Source: Brucella oryzae
GTDB taxonomy: Bacteria; Pseudomonadota; Alphaproteobacteria; Rhizobiales; Rhizobiaceae
Length of the DNA stretch: 64,000 bases
Reading direction: 5' to 3'
Assembly: GCA_012103035.1 (NCBI GenBank)
Contig: JAAVLL010000003.1
Span: 221,349-285,348, forward strand
The position numbers were made by a program, and so were the translations under genes. Numbering within the stretch: the stretch's first letter is position 1; each line of letters starts with the position of its first letter. Below the pieces are notes generated by a model. That model was given only the letters and a program-made list of their open reading frames with translations, was not told the origin of the DNA and did no database searches. This document shows positions 36,932 to 47,960 of this stretch, piece by piece.

Positions 36932-39136
36932 ATGTTCCGCGTTATCCATCGTTGGCCGGGACTTCTTGCCGCGTTGTTCCTGATTGTGCTCAGTATCAGC
37001 GGTGCAGCACTGTCGATTTTTCCCGCTGTCGAAAGTATTTCGTCTCCACAGGCAGATGTGACACGTACGATCGCCGATCTGGCGGGGCGTGTTCAAGCGG
37101 TCTATCCGCAGGTGGAGCAAATCCGGCGGGCGCCGTCTGGCCGGATGACGGCCTATTGGTTCGATAATGGTGCGCCTCAGGCGGCGGTCATCGATCCCGC
37201 CACCGGTCAGGCTATCGCTTCTGCCGATCCGATCCAGTCGAACGCTGGCTGACAGGTCTGCATCGTTCGCTCTTTCTTGATGATAGCGGTCGCATGGTCA
37301 TGGCTGCGGGCGCTGCCGCCATGATGGTGCTGAGCCTGTCCGGGGTGGCGCTTGTCGCACGTCGGGCCGGGGTTGGCAGCACTGGTTCTCGCGCCTGCGT
37401 GGCCCGCTCTCCGGGCGTCTGCATGTCGAGGTCGCCCGACTGGCCGTCGCAGGCCTGCTGCTTTCCTCGGCCACGGCTTTGTGGATGACGGCCTCCACCT
37501 TCGATCTGTTGCCTGATAGTGCGGTTTCGCCGGTCATGCAGACTGAGGCAAGCGGCCAGACTGGAGCGCTTCCGGCGACGATGGAACCGCTGCGGCAGAT
37601 ACCGGTTGCGGAAATGCGCAGCCTGTCATTCGCCGATCCATCCAACCCGATGGACATTCTCACCCTTAAGACCGACCGGGGCACCGGCTATATCGATCAG
37701 GGCACGGGCGCGCTTCTCGGCTGGAGCGGCCTGACCGGATGGCAACGTCTGTCGGAAACCATTTATATGCTCCATACGGGACGGGGGCTTCTGTTCTGGC
37801 GCTGATCCTTGGCCTGGCGGCTCTTGGTGTACCAGTCATGGCGGGCACGGGCGTTGTTCTCTGGTTCGACGGGCGTCGCGGACGGCCACGTATTCGCGGC
37901 AATGTTTCCGCAGGAAAGGCGGAGACGATCATTCTCGTCGGCAGTGAAGGCGGTAGCACATGGGGCTTTGCCGCTACGCTGCATGCGGCGCTGTCCGACG
38001 CCGGTCAGGCCGTCCATGCCGCGCCAATGTCGGCTTTCGACCCGGCCCGTTACGGGCAGGCGCGGCGCATCCTCATCCTGGCCGCGACTTATGGCGACGG
38101 CGATGCACCCGCTTCGGCCAAGGGGTTTCTCGAAGGACTGTTATCTCAGGAAGCGGATTCGGCAATTCCGCTGGTTGTGCTCGGTTTTGGCGATAGTAGC
38201 TTTCCAGCCTATTGTGGATTCGCGCGAGCGGTGACGGAGACGGCGCATGCCGTCGGATGGAGAATGCTCATACCCTTTGACACGGTGGACCGTCAGTCGC
38301 CGCAGGCTTTTGCCCGATGGGGACGGACACTCGGTGCTGCGTTGGACATAGACCTGGAACTCACGCACCAGGCCGTTCAACCCGCCGCCGTAACGCTTAC
38401 GCTTGTGTCGCGCCGTGATTATGGTGCCGAAGTGCAAGCGCCCGCAGCAATACTGCGCTTTGCCTTGCCGAAGCTTTCCTTCTGGCAGCAAGTGCGTGGC
38501 CGCGGACTGGGGCGCTTTGTGGCCGGCGATCTCCTCGCCATCGTTCCTCCGGATCAACTGTTCCCCGGTTCTACTCACTGGCTTCTGGACGCAAGGATGG
38601 CTTTGTCGAGATCGTCGTGAGAAAACATCCGGGTGGGCTATGCTCCTGCCAGCTCCTGGAACTGGAGCCCGGACACACGATCAGCGCTTTCCCGCGCCGC
38701 AATCCCGGTTTCCATGCGGACAATCGGACACACATGCCCCTGATTTTGATCGGCGCGGGAACCGGAATCGCACCTTTGGCGGGTTTTATCCGTGCCAATA
38801 CGCGACATCGCCCGATCCATTTGTTCTTTGGAATGCGCCGGACGAATAGCGATTTTTCTATGGCGACGAACTCCGTGAATGGAAGCAGAAGGGGCAAGTT
38901 GCGCAGATTAGCTCCTGTTGTTCACGCGGGAAAATGCCGCGCTATGTGCAGCATGCTCTTCGGGAAGAAGCCGATGACGTCACTCGGCTGATTCAGGAGG
39001 GGCGCGGATCATGGTATGTGGCGGACGCGATATGGCCAACGGAGTCTCGTTGGTTCTTGCCGATATTCTGGGTTCCACGGGGCTGACATTGGCCAAACTC
39101 AGGGCGGAGGGACGTTATGTCGAAGACGTCTACTGA
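36932..39136 (+). CDS. Membrane-anchored flavoprotein reductase: PepSY-TM + flavodoxin + FNR domains (frameshifted)
   Basis: Long multidomain protein (~735 aa). The N-terminal PepSY_TM part has helices HRWPGLLAALFLIVLSISGA, MVMAAGAAAMMVLSLSGVAL and ALILGLAALGVPVMAGTGVV. Then a flavodoxin domain (ETIILVGSEGGSTWGFAATL, ILAATYGDGDAPASAKGF, VVLGFGDSSFPAYCGFARAV) and an FNR domain (FVAGDLLAIVPP, LILIGAGTGIAPLAGFIRAN, IMVCGGRDMANGVSLVLADI). Architecture resembles CysJ fused to a PepSY membrane anchor, so it likely takes electrons from cytoplasmic NAD(P)H through FAD/FMN to the periplasmic side. At least five missing-base breaks. The stop overlaps apbE by 20 bases. Confidence 0.82.
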
Positions 39137-40195
39137 GATGCAACGTCACGCTTTGAGCGGGCCTACCATGGGTACACGTTGGTCAGCGTTGCTTTACCAA
39201 GCAGCGGGGTTCGATCCACAATCCGTTCGGGCCGCACTTCAGGCGGCAATGGACGCGGTGGACATGCAAATGTCAACATGGAAGCCGGATAGTATTCTAA
39301 TGCAGGTGAACGCCGCGCCGGTGGGACACTGGACAAAGGTGCCGCAGCAACTGCTGGACGTTTTGCGCCTTGCGCTCGACATTGGCCGTGCATCGGGCGG
39401 CGCGTTTGATATCGGCATGGGGATGCCGTAAGCGCCTGGGGTTTCGGGGCGTCAGAGGCGGTCCCTGAGCAGATACGAGCAGCGCTTGAGCGCGAGCGCC
39501 GACCAGCCCATGACGTTCTGGAACTGGACGTCGAGCTGGGAATGGTGCGAAAGTTGGCTCCCATCACGCTTGATCTCAATGGAATTGCCAAGGGATATGG
39601 CGTGGATCGTCTGGCGGAGACATTGCTGTCTTTCGGGATTTCGTCAGGCCTCGTCGGAATCGATGGGGAGATGCGGGCGCTCGGGTTGCGGCCAGATGGG
39701 AGTCCTTGGTCGATTGCAGTAGAGGCTCCTGACTATGATCGTCGCGCAGCTCATTCGGTTCTCGCTCTTCAGGATGCGTCGGTCGCCACGTCGGGCGATT
39801 ATCGGCATTGGATTAATGTCAACGATTATCGCCTGTCGCACACCATGGACCCACGTCGCGGTGCTCCCGTCATGGAGCCTCCGGCGTCAGTCACCGTCGT
39901 GACACGTACCTGTGCCGAAGCGGATGCATGGGCAACAGCGCTAATGGTACTCGGCTCGCAGATCGGTGTGACGCTGGCCAGGCGGTTAAGCTTCAATGTT
40001 CTGTTCTTATTACGTGCTGGAGGAACAGTAATTCAGTGCGAAGCTGTAGGTGAATTATTCACCAGTTCACATTCTGGTAAACCACGACGCCCTTTAGCCG
40101 ATGTTGGGAGAGATTCTCAACGCCCGGAGCGCATTGAGGATAACAGCGACATCGATCACTTCCTGGAGCAATGCACCTGGACAGGTAACAGATAA
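39117..40195 (+). CDS. apbE: ApbE-family FMN transferase (one frameshift; C-terminus uncertain)
   Basis: GGAGGGACGTT precedes ATG 39117. Family features: ALSGPTMGTRWSALLYQAAG, MDAVDMQMSTWKPDSILMQV, ASGGAFDIGMG, after a break DAVSAWGFGA, ITLDLNGIAKGYGVDRLAET, SGLVGIDGEMRALGLRPDGS, ASVATSGDYRHWINVNDYRL, SHTMDPRRGAPV. ApbE covalently attaches FMN to Thr/Ser of periplasmic redox proteins; the DUF2271 and PepSY-reductase neighbours are likely substrates. The natural end is probably before ~40090; the open frame to 40195 overlaps the convergent ATPase gene and likely reflects a missed base. Confidence 0.87.
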
Positions 40196-41933
40196 CCGAA
40201 CGCTGCCGCGATCATGGCGATCACGGAAAGGCCGATGCCCACCACAACACTTTCGATCGCAATGCGCCTTGACCGCTTCGCAATCTCCATCCCGGTGCGA
40301 AGCCTGTCTATCCTGTCAACGAGAAGAACGACGTCGGCTGCCTCAGCCGACGCTGCCGCTCCCTTGCACCCATCGCAACGCCGACATCAGCCGCGGCAAG
40401 TGCGGGCGCGTCGTTGACGCCGTCTCCAACCATCATCACAGCACCGTTCTTGCGCTCGCTGAGTACGGTCAGCACTTTTGATCGGGTGAAAGTTCGGAGT
40501 AGATGGCGTCAAGCCCCAAGCCCTTGGTGATGCGTCTGGCCACCGCAGCACGATCGCCTGTCGCCAGCACTATGCGCCTCACGCCGTCTTTGCGTATACC
40601 GCGTAACGTATCGACCACATCGCTGCGCAACGGATCGGCCATGACGATATAGCCCGCAAGCCTGCCGTCTATTGCGACTGCAACCAAGACTGCTCCGGCT
40701 TCCGTATTGGGGATTTCGACCAGCTTTGCATTGGCTTGTCTCTCAACGAAGCTGTGTCCGCCGACAATGACGCTTTTGCCATCGACCCGGCCAGCCACTC
40801 CATCCCCGGCCAGTTCGCTGACGTCAGTCGGCAATACAAGATCTATACCGCGCCCCTGAGCGGCCAGTACAAGGGCCTGTGCCATAGGGTGTTTGGACAC
40901 CTGGTCAAGGGAAGCAGCGAACCGCAATACCTCGCTTTCACTGAATCCCGGCTCAAGGTGGATTGAGGTGATTTGCGGACGACCGTCGGTCAGCGTTCCG
41001 GTCTTGTCCAGCACCAGCGTATTGATACGGGCCATATTCTCCAATGGACGGGAGCCTTTCACCAACACCCCGAAATGAGCCGAACGCGACAGTCCCGCAA
41101 CAAGAGCGACGGGCACCGCCAGGATGAGAGGACATGGTGTCGCCACGACGAGAACGGCGACCGACCTTATCGGGTCTCCCGTGAACCACCATGCTCCGAA
41201 GGCGATTATGACGGTCACGATCAGAAAGCCGACAGACCACTGGTCTGCCAGTCTCGACATTGGAGCCTTGGAATGCTGTGCTTCTTCCACGAGGCGAACG
41301 ATGCCAGCGTAGGTGCTATCCTTCGCTTCGTGCTTGGCAACGATATCGAAAGCATCGCCGGCATTCATCGAGCCGCTCAGCACATCCGCTCCCGACGCAA
41401 GCGAAACCGGAAGTGACTCTCCCGTGAGCGCAGACGTGTTTACGAAGGCCTTTGCGGAGGCGATACGCCCATCAACGGAATGACATCCCCTTGACGGATC
41501 AGGAGGCGGTCACCCGGACGAACCGTATCCACGGCAATCTCTTCGAGATGGTCATCGATATAACGCGTTGTCGTTCGCGGCGCACGGGACAGCAAGGCAT
41601 GCATCTCACGGCGTGCCCGCCCTTCGGCAAAGCTTTCAAGAAAGGCTCCCCAGTATACATGAGGGCGACGATCGAAGCCGCCAGCATTTCCCCGAATGCC
41701 AGCGCGGCCGTCATCGACATCGCCGCGACGATATCCAGCCCGAACTCCTTTCGCCATAAACTCCGGAGAATTTCGACGAGCAAAGTCGCCAGCACAGGCA
41801 AAGTGGCAATAGTCCAGGCTAGCCGCGCGCCGTATGAGTAGCCGGAGAAGTGCAGGCCGAGCCCGATAACAAGTCCGCAGAAGGCAAAAATCAAAAGGAT
41901 TGTCTTTGATCGACCTTCACCTGAAAACCGCAT
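40094..41933 (-). CDS. P1B-type metal-transporting ATPase with TPC motif (frameshifted)
   Basis: About 613 residues without an N-terminal HMA domain. Actuator ALTGESLPV; ion motif [15 protein letters not shown], i.e. TPC in helix 6 where Cu/Zn pumps have CPC; phosphorylation loop [21 protein letters not shown] (HP motif); hinge [21 protein letters not shown]-terminal helix [20 protein letters not shown]. The TPC class (P1B-5) has been linked to Ni/Fe export in Sinorhizobium (Nia). Breaks near 41650, 41450, 40480 and 40170 are missing-base type. Metal specificity cannot be read from sequence alone. Confidence 0.87.
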
Positions 41934-42042
41934 CTTTAGCGTCTCCCCGACCTATAGAATGAGCAAATTATAGAGCCCTGCCTCTGACCGACTACAGTAA
42001 TTCTTCTTTACATATGTATTCCCTATAAACTCAGATCGACGG

Positions 42043-42736
42043 TCAGACCGCTGTGCCGACTAGGGCCCCAATACCAGCCGTGATTGCCATGGCCAATGCG
42101 CCCCAAAAGTGACGCGAACGGTTGCCTTAAGCATATTAGCTCCTCCCGCCTTGGCGCCGATTGCGCCTAGTAACGCTAGAAACAGCAGGGAAGAGATAGC
42201 AACCGCATAAAGCAAGATCGAGGGAGGCGCGATGACCGCCATCAGCAAGGGTAGGGCGGCCCCAATCGAGAACGTGGCCGCTGAGGTCAGCGCTGCTTGC
42301 ACTGGCCGTGCTTCCATGTGTTCGACAATTCCCAGTTCGTCACGGGCATGAGCAGACAGAGCATTGTGTGAGGTCAGCTGTATTGCCACCTGCCGCGCCA
42401 GTTCCGGAGTTAGGCCGCGATCAATATAGGCTTGCTTCAATTCATCGAGCTCTGCTTCGGGCTGAGTTTTGAGTTCCTTGCGCTCTCTGGCAAGATCTGC
42501 CAACTCCGTATCGGATTGAGAGCTGACAGAAACATACTCACCCGCCGCCATGGACATCGCGCCTGCAACAAGGCCTGCGATGCCAGCGATCAAGATCTGC
42601 GTCGTTCCCGTTGAAGCAGATGCGACGCCCATAATGAGGCTCGCCGTTGAGACAATACCATCATTGGCGCCGAGTACCGCTGCGCGAAGCCAACCGATCC
42701 GCGATACGAGGTGGTTTTCTGTATGCAATCGGCTCA
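42043..42736 (-). CDS. VIT1/CCC1-family iron/manganese transporter (one frameshift)
   Basis: GGAGGTACCTCA precedes ATG 42736. MSRLHTENHLVSRIGWLRAA and VLGANDGIVSTASLIMGVAS are the family N-terminus; MSMAAGEYVSVSSQSDTELA the conserved loop; then a cytoplasmic metal-binding helical segment (ERKELKTQPEAELDELKQAY) and three C-terminal helices. One missing base near 42110 restores WGALAMAITAGIGALVGTAV to a stop at 42043. About 231 residues. Neighbour of the TPC-type ATPase, suggesting shared Fe/Mn homeostasis. Confidence 0.9.
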
Positions 42737-42914
42737 TTGAGGTACCTCCGGGCATTGGATGCATATCATCATACCTTCATCGAGACCCTTTGCCAGTGGC
42801 CTGAAAGTTTGAAGTTATCGAATTGTTCTCCGACGATCGGGCTTTTGCCGTTTTCGTTAGAGCTCCTGCGCGGATTTTTAAAAATCTGCGTTTTCGAGGA
42901 GGCTTGAAAACGTT

Positions 42915-42947
42915 AACATTATACATTATAGTATATTATATAATGTT
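42915..42947. promoter_or_regulatory. BigR-type operator (AT-rich palindrome)
   Basis: aacattata and tataatgtt flank a TA-rich centre (cattatagtatatta) just before the blh start. It matches the known character of BigR boxes, AT-rich palindromes overlapping the promoter of blh-bigR operons in Agrobacterium and Xylella. BigR released by sulfide/persulfide would open this promoter. Confidence 0.82.
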
Positions 42948-42962
42948 ACGTTGGAGGCATAA

Positions 42963-44253
42963 ATGCCCGTCACCAGAATATCTGAGAAGCTGTCGGTATC
43001 TTCGCAGCCAAACGCGCAAGAACTCAGTGTACTCGATCGAAGCGGCTTCAAAACGCTGATCAACAACCGCCCCGATAACGAAAGCGCAGACCAGCCGGGA
43101 AACCAAGCGGAATGCGATGCAGCCCACCAATGCGATCTCTTATGCGTATATTCCGGTCACAATGAATACGATCACTGAAGCTGATGTGCGTGCGTTTCAG
43201 GCGGCGGTCAGAAAATCCGATGGCCCCGTGCTTGCGCATTGCAAAACAGGTACGCGTTCGCTCAGCCTTTATCTGATCGGTGAGGTATTGGACGGACGCA
43301 TGTCTGTTGAAGACGTCGTACCATTCGGACATCAACTCGGCTTTGATACCAGTGTCGCGGCATCGTGGCCTCAACGCTTCGCTGACCGTCGCCCGCAGGT
43401 AAAAGGCTTTTCGATAGGCGAACCTCCAGTGTTCAGTACGTGGTGTCCGATCCGGCAACCGGTATGTGCGCAATTGTAGATCCGTTCTCGACTTTGATGA
43501 AAAGTCGGGGCCACGGCGACGATCAACGCAGACGCAATACTCAATTACGTCCGCAATAGTGGCCTGACGGTCGAATGGATTCTCGACACTCATCCACACG
43601 CCGACCACTTTTCAGCAGCTCAGTATCTCAAGGAGAAAACGGGCGCAAAGACGGCGATAGGCGAGCATGTAATCAGAGTCCAGAAGCTGTGGAAGGAGAT
43701 CTACAACTGGCCCGAACTAGCTACAGATGGCTCGCAATGGGATCGGCTCTTTGCCGATGGTGAGACGTTTAAGGTTGGTTCCATCGATGCCAGAGTTATG
43801 TTCTCGCCTGGCCATACTCTCGCTTCAATCACTTACGTGATCGGCGACGCGGTATTTGTCCACGACACAATTTTATGCCCGACAGCGGTACGGCACGGGC
43901 CGATTTTCCCGGCGGCGATGCGCGAGCATTGTGGGGTCAATCCAGAATATCATGGCACTTCCCGATGAGACGCGGCTATTCACCGGACATGATTACCAGC
44001 CGGGCGGTCGTGCGCCGCGTTGGGAATGCATCGTGGCTGATCAAAGAAGCACAATCCGCACCTGGCGGGCGTATCGGAAGAAGCCTTCGTTGCCTTACGG
44101 ACCAAGCGCGACAAAACGCTGCCAATGCCAAGGCTCATCTTGCATGCGTTGCAAGTGAACATAAGTGGTGGACGTCTACCTGAGCCAGAAGCCAACGGTA
44201 AGCGCTATCTGAGGTTTCCGCTGGATGCTCTGGAAGGGGCTGCATGGGAATGA
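42963..44253 (+). CDS. blh: Blh: bifunctional sulfurtransferase (DUF442)/persulfide dioxygenase (frameshifted)
   Basis: TTGGAGG before ATG 42963. The N-terminal DUF442 domain (MPVTRISEKLSVSSQPNAQE, GFKTLINNRPDNESADQPGN, active Cys in VLAHCKTGTRSLSLYLIGEV) is followed by a metallo-beta-lactamase domain with THPHADHFSAAQYLKEKTGA (HxHxDH), FSPGHTLASITYVIGDAVFV and a C-terminal VNIRGG-like end. It oxidises persulfides to sulfite, detoxifying H2S. Breaks near 43100, 43440, 43500 and 43880. First gene of the BigR operon; the stop overlaps bigR. Confidence 0.87.
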
Positions 44254-44588
44254 CCGTGAACCGCATAACGATGATGAAAGATGGACTATCTTCAGTTGAA
44301 TTATCTCTGCGCGCGAACGAAGTCGCAGACCTGCTCAAGACGCTGTCCCATCCAGCGCGTCTGATGATCGTTTGTACCTTGGTGGAAGGCGAGTATTCCG
44401 TTGGTAGGATGGAACAAAAGATCGGTTCATCAACCGCACCTGTCGCAGCATCTAACGGTGTTGCGCAGTTCCGGAATAGTCGAGACGCGACGGGAAGGGA
44501 AACAGATTTTTATCGCCTCACAGAAGAAAAGGCGGCGCAACTGGTCGCCTCCCTTTACGACATCTTCTGCGTGGAGAAGGCTAAATGA
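44250..44588 (+). CDS. bigR: BigR, ArsR-family sulfide-sensing repressor (frameshifted)
   Basis: The ATG overlaps the blh stop (ATGA). VADLLKTLSHPARLMIVCTL, VEGEYSVGRMEQKIG, then VHQPHLSQHLTVLRSSGIVE (HTH), RREGKQIFIA, and SLYDIFCVEKAK. Both Cys of the BigR thiol switch are visible (IVCTL and IFCVE), whose disulfide releases DNA. About 112 residues. One missing base near 44425 splits the HTH and another near 44500 restores the tail. Confidence 0.9.
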   Translation: MTVNRITMMKDGLSSVELSLRANEVADLLKTLSHPARLMIVCTLVEGEYSVGRMEQKIGSSTAPVAASNGVAQFRNSRDATGRETDFYRLTEEKAAQLVASLYDIFCVEKAK

Positions 44589-44620
44589 GCGCTGACAGTG
44601 CGTGAGAGAGTTAGGATCCT

Positions 44621-45398
44621 ATGGTGCTGAGTAACTCCATCCTTGCGGCGGTGGGTTCCGGAAGTGTTGTTGGCTTTATGCTGGGATTGCTTGGCGGCGG
44701 CGGCTCCATCCTCGCTACACCGTTGCTCCTTTATGTCGTCGGTGTGAGCCAGCCCCATGTCGCCATCGGTACGGGTGCACTTGCTGTTTCAGTCAACGCG
44801 TTCGCGAATTTTACGAGCCATGCCCTGAAGGGGCACATCTGGTGGCGTTGTGGTGTTGTCTTCTCCGCACTGGGCACTATCGGGGCACTTATCGGTTCCA
44901 GTCTTGGAAAAGCTCTAGACGGTGATCGTCTCATCTTTCTGTTCGGCATCCTCATGATCGTGGTCGGGCTGTTCATGCTGAAGCCCAAAAGAGGTTGGAC
45001 GTCGAACGCCGCCCGATCGACTTAAGAATGTGTCTCGTCACAGCAGCAGTAGCTCTCGCTTCGGGTTCGGCATCCGGATTCTTCGGTATCGGCGGCGGCT
45101 TCCTGATTGTGCCCGGCTTGATGTTGGCAACAGGTATACCGATGATCAACGCAATCGGCACGTCCTTCTCTCCGTGGGGGCCTTCGGACTGGCTACGGCT
45201 TTGAACTATGCCACCTCCGGGCTGGTGGACTGGTGGCTTGCTGGTGAGTTTATCGGAGGTGGCGTTATCGGAGGAGTATTTGGAATGATACTCGCCACGC
45301 AATTGAGTGGATATAGGAACACATTGAACCGCATTTTCGCTGCAATAATCTTCATCGTTGCGGCATATATCCTGTATCGCAACTGGACCGGCATCTGA
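44621..45398 (+). CDS. TauE/SafE-family sulfite exporter (frameshifted)
   Basis: MVLSNSILAAVGSGSVVGFM, LGLLGGGGSILATPLLLYVV, VAIGTGALAVSVNAFANFTS, then after a break FGIGGGFLIVPGLMLATGIP and GAFGLATALNYATSGLVDWW. Two homologous GxGG halves with eight helices, ~258 residues. Third gene of the BigR operon; it probably expels the sulfite made by Blh. Breaks near 45000 and 45175. Confidence 0.9.
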
Positions 45399-45449
45399 TA
45401 ACTATGCAATTGGCAGCCTTACACAGCGGTGACCAAGTGAAAACTGAAT

Positions 45450-45503
45450 GATTGCCCATCCGACAGCCCGTGCATCTCGGGCCTGTTCAATGAACGGGCA
45501 ATC
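45450..45503. repeat. Nested inverted repeat after the BigR operon
   Basis: Outer arms gattgccc / gggcaatc (8 bp) enclose an inner hairpin gcccg...cgggc. It lies ~50 bases after the tauE stop without a T run, so it is either a weak terminator or a relic of a mobile element end. The remaining 45399-45598 shows no gene. Confidence 0.5.
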
Positions 45504-45598
45504 TCTAAGCAGAACTTGATACCATTATCATAAAAGAAAAAGTTATATTTGCCAATGACATAACTAAAACTGCCAACCACCCCAGACTAACCATCCAT

Positions 45599-47602
45599 AT
45601 GGGTGCTGTCAGTCGCCCCATGATACGTCGTTCGATTCCGAGATACGGTTTCGCCCGCTGGCACCGATTGCCGCTCGTATCGTCGGGTTCCTGCTCATCG
45701 TTTTATCTTTGTTTCACTACTATACTGCGGGTTTCGGCCTTTTGACGGAAATGGTGCATCGCGGGATCCATCTTTCCTTCGTGTTGGGCTTGGTTTTCTC
45801 GTCTTCCCTTTTCGCGCAAAGGTTATGATCAGCCTGAAACCTCTTCGCTGCTAAGGCCTCTCGGTATTTCGATCATTGACTGGACGTTGGCGATTATCGC
45901 TGTTGTGGCAGTACTCCACGTCCCTTTAATACCGCTTGACGATCTTGCTTTCCGGGTTGGCAACCCGACCACCATAGACGTTGTTCTTGGAGGTTTGTTG
46001 GTCGTAGTGCTTTTGGAGGCGACACGGCGTTCGGTGGGCTGGCCGCTGCCCATTATCTCAATTCTGTTCCTGCTTTACGCGCTCTATGGACGCTACATGC
46101 CCGGCATATTGGTTCATCCAGGTGCGTCTGTAAGCCAATTGATTGATCATCTTTATCTGACGACACAGGGCATCTATGGTATCGCGCTCGGCGTCGTTGC
46201 CACCTATGTCTTCCATTTTGTCTTGTTTGGTGTTTTCGCGACCCGTATCGGTTTGGGCCAGTTGTTTCTTGATTGTGCAGCCTGGGTGGCAGGGCGCTTC
46301 GCTGGCGGACCTGCAAAGGTCTCGATTTTTGGATCCGCGCTGTTCGGTATGATCTCTGGTTCTTCAGTCGCCAACACGGTCACGGTGGGTTCTTTGACTA
46401 TCCCTGCAATGATCCGGCTTGGATATAAAGGCATTTCGCGGCAGCGGTGGAATCGGCATCCTCAACGGGGGCAAATTACGCCTCCGATCATGGGCGCAGC
46501 TGCGTTCCTGATGATCGAGTTTCTCAACTTGCCTTATACGACTATCATCCTGGCCGCTATTGTGCCGGCCTTTATGCATTTTTCGGTGTGTTGATGCAGG
46601 TTCATTTGGAGGCCAAGCGCAATGGTTTGCGCGGCATGACCAGGGAGGAGTTGCCAGATCTCGGTGAGGCCTTTAAGCGCGATTGGCCGACAGTCATTCC
46701 ACTCGTGGTGCTGATTGGTGTGCTGTTGTCCGGCTATACGCCTTATCTCGCGGCCTTCTGGGGATAACCTTGTGTATTGCGGTCGGCCTTCTTAATCCCC
46801 GCAAGCGCATGACGGTGGGGAGATACTAGACGGTCTGCGAGATGGTGCGAAATACGCTCTTGCCGTTGGTGCAGCGGCGGCTACTGTCGGCATTATAGTG
46901 GGCGTGGTGACGCTCACTGGGGTTGGTTTCAAAATTTCCTATATAGTAACATCGACAGCCGCCCAGCTCGCTGGTTTTGGGACGATCCTGCCAGTCACTT
47001 GGTTTGGACCGCAGAGTCTCACACTCCTTTTACGCTCATAATGACCGGAATTGTCTGCATCCTCATGGGGTGCGGCATTCCGACAACGGCGAACTACATC
47101 ATTATGGCCACGATTGCCGCACCTGCTCTGGGGCTTCTGGGTGTGGAGCCTATCGTCGCGCATTTCTTTGTATTCTATTACGGCGTTCTGGCCGACATAA
47201 CACCACCGGTGGCGCTCGCCGCCTATGCAGCTGCGGGTATGGCGGGGCCGATCCATTCAAGACCGGCAATACCGCGTTTCGCCTCGGATTGGGCAAAGTA
47301 TTGGTGCCATTTGTCTTCGTTTTCTCGCCGTCCCTGTTATTGGTAACATCCAATTTCAACTGGCCTGACTTCTTTATAGCGTTTTTCGGTTGCGCCATCG
47401 GTATTACCGCACTTGGCGCTGCGCTCTCTGGCTTTTGTTGGTGAGAACAAAGCCTTGGGAGAACATCCTGATGATCTTGGCGGCGGTTCTATTAGTCGCA
47501 CCGGAGATTTACTCATCGATGATGGGCTTGCTAATGTTAGTTCCGGTTGAAATTCGGCAATTTTCTGGGTTAAAGACAGCAAAGATGCCTGAAGCCCACT
47601 GA
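45599..47602 (+). CDS. TRAP transporter fused small/large permease, TAXI type (many frameshifts)
   Basis: Membrane protein of ~665 residues in pieces: LAPIAARIVGFLLIVLSLFH, IIDWTLAIIAVVAVLHVPLI, TTIDVVLGGLLVVVLLEATR (DctQ-like part), YGIALGVVATYVFHFVLFGV, AKVSIFGSALFGMISGSSVA, NTVTVGSLTIPAMIRLGYKG (DctM GSSxANT motif), MGCGIPTTANYIIMATIAAP, GVLADITPPVALAAYAAAGM and a closing NILMILAAVLLVAPEIYSSM. This is the 4TM+12TM fused permease of TAXI-type TRAP transporters. The binding-protein gene that normally precedes it is absent. Six or more missing-base breaks; start uncertain. Confidence 0.8.
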
Positions 47603-47960
47603 AGCTCTTCCATCCGATGCAAATTGCGATGCCCCATGTTACTCTGCCCGCAACGCTCACGATATATATTGTGCCAAATGTTGAATATGACGGTGGATAC
47701 TGCGGTCAGTAGAGAAAGAATTGTGGCGAGAGTTGGCGATAGGACGCCGCATCTCCCGAGACAGAATTTTGACTGGTAATCAGCACATCGTCCAATTCCA
47801 GGGGCCATCGGTTCATACCCTTTCAAGGCCTAGCGGTCTACGCTTTTTCGACAGGTGCGTTTCCCGACTGGCAATCAAATGGCAATATGATTTCGCTAAG
47901 TTTCAGGCTGGAGACCATGTCAGCAAGGTGGTTTGGAGCCACGAAGGTACCAAAATAGAG
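47603..47960. other. Region between TRAP permease and IS6 copy C
   Basis: 358 bases without a recognisable gene. The plus strand near 47865-47955 reads RLAIKWQYDFAKFQAGDHVS, which looks protein-like but is cut by the IS6 copy at 47961; it may be a gene fragment of unknown type. Confidence 0.4.
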
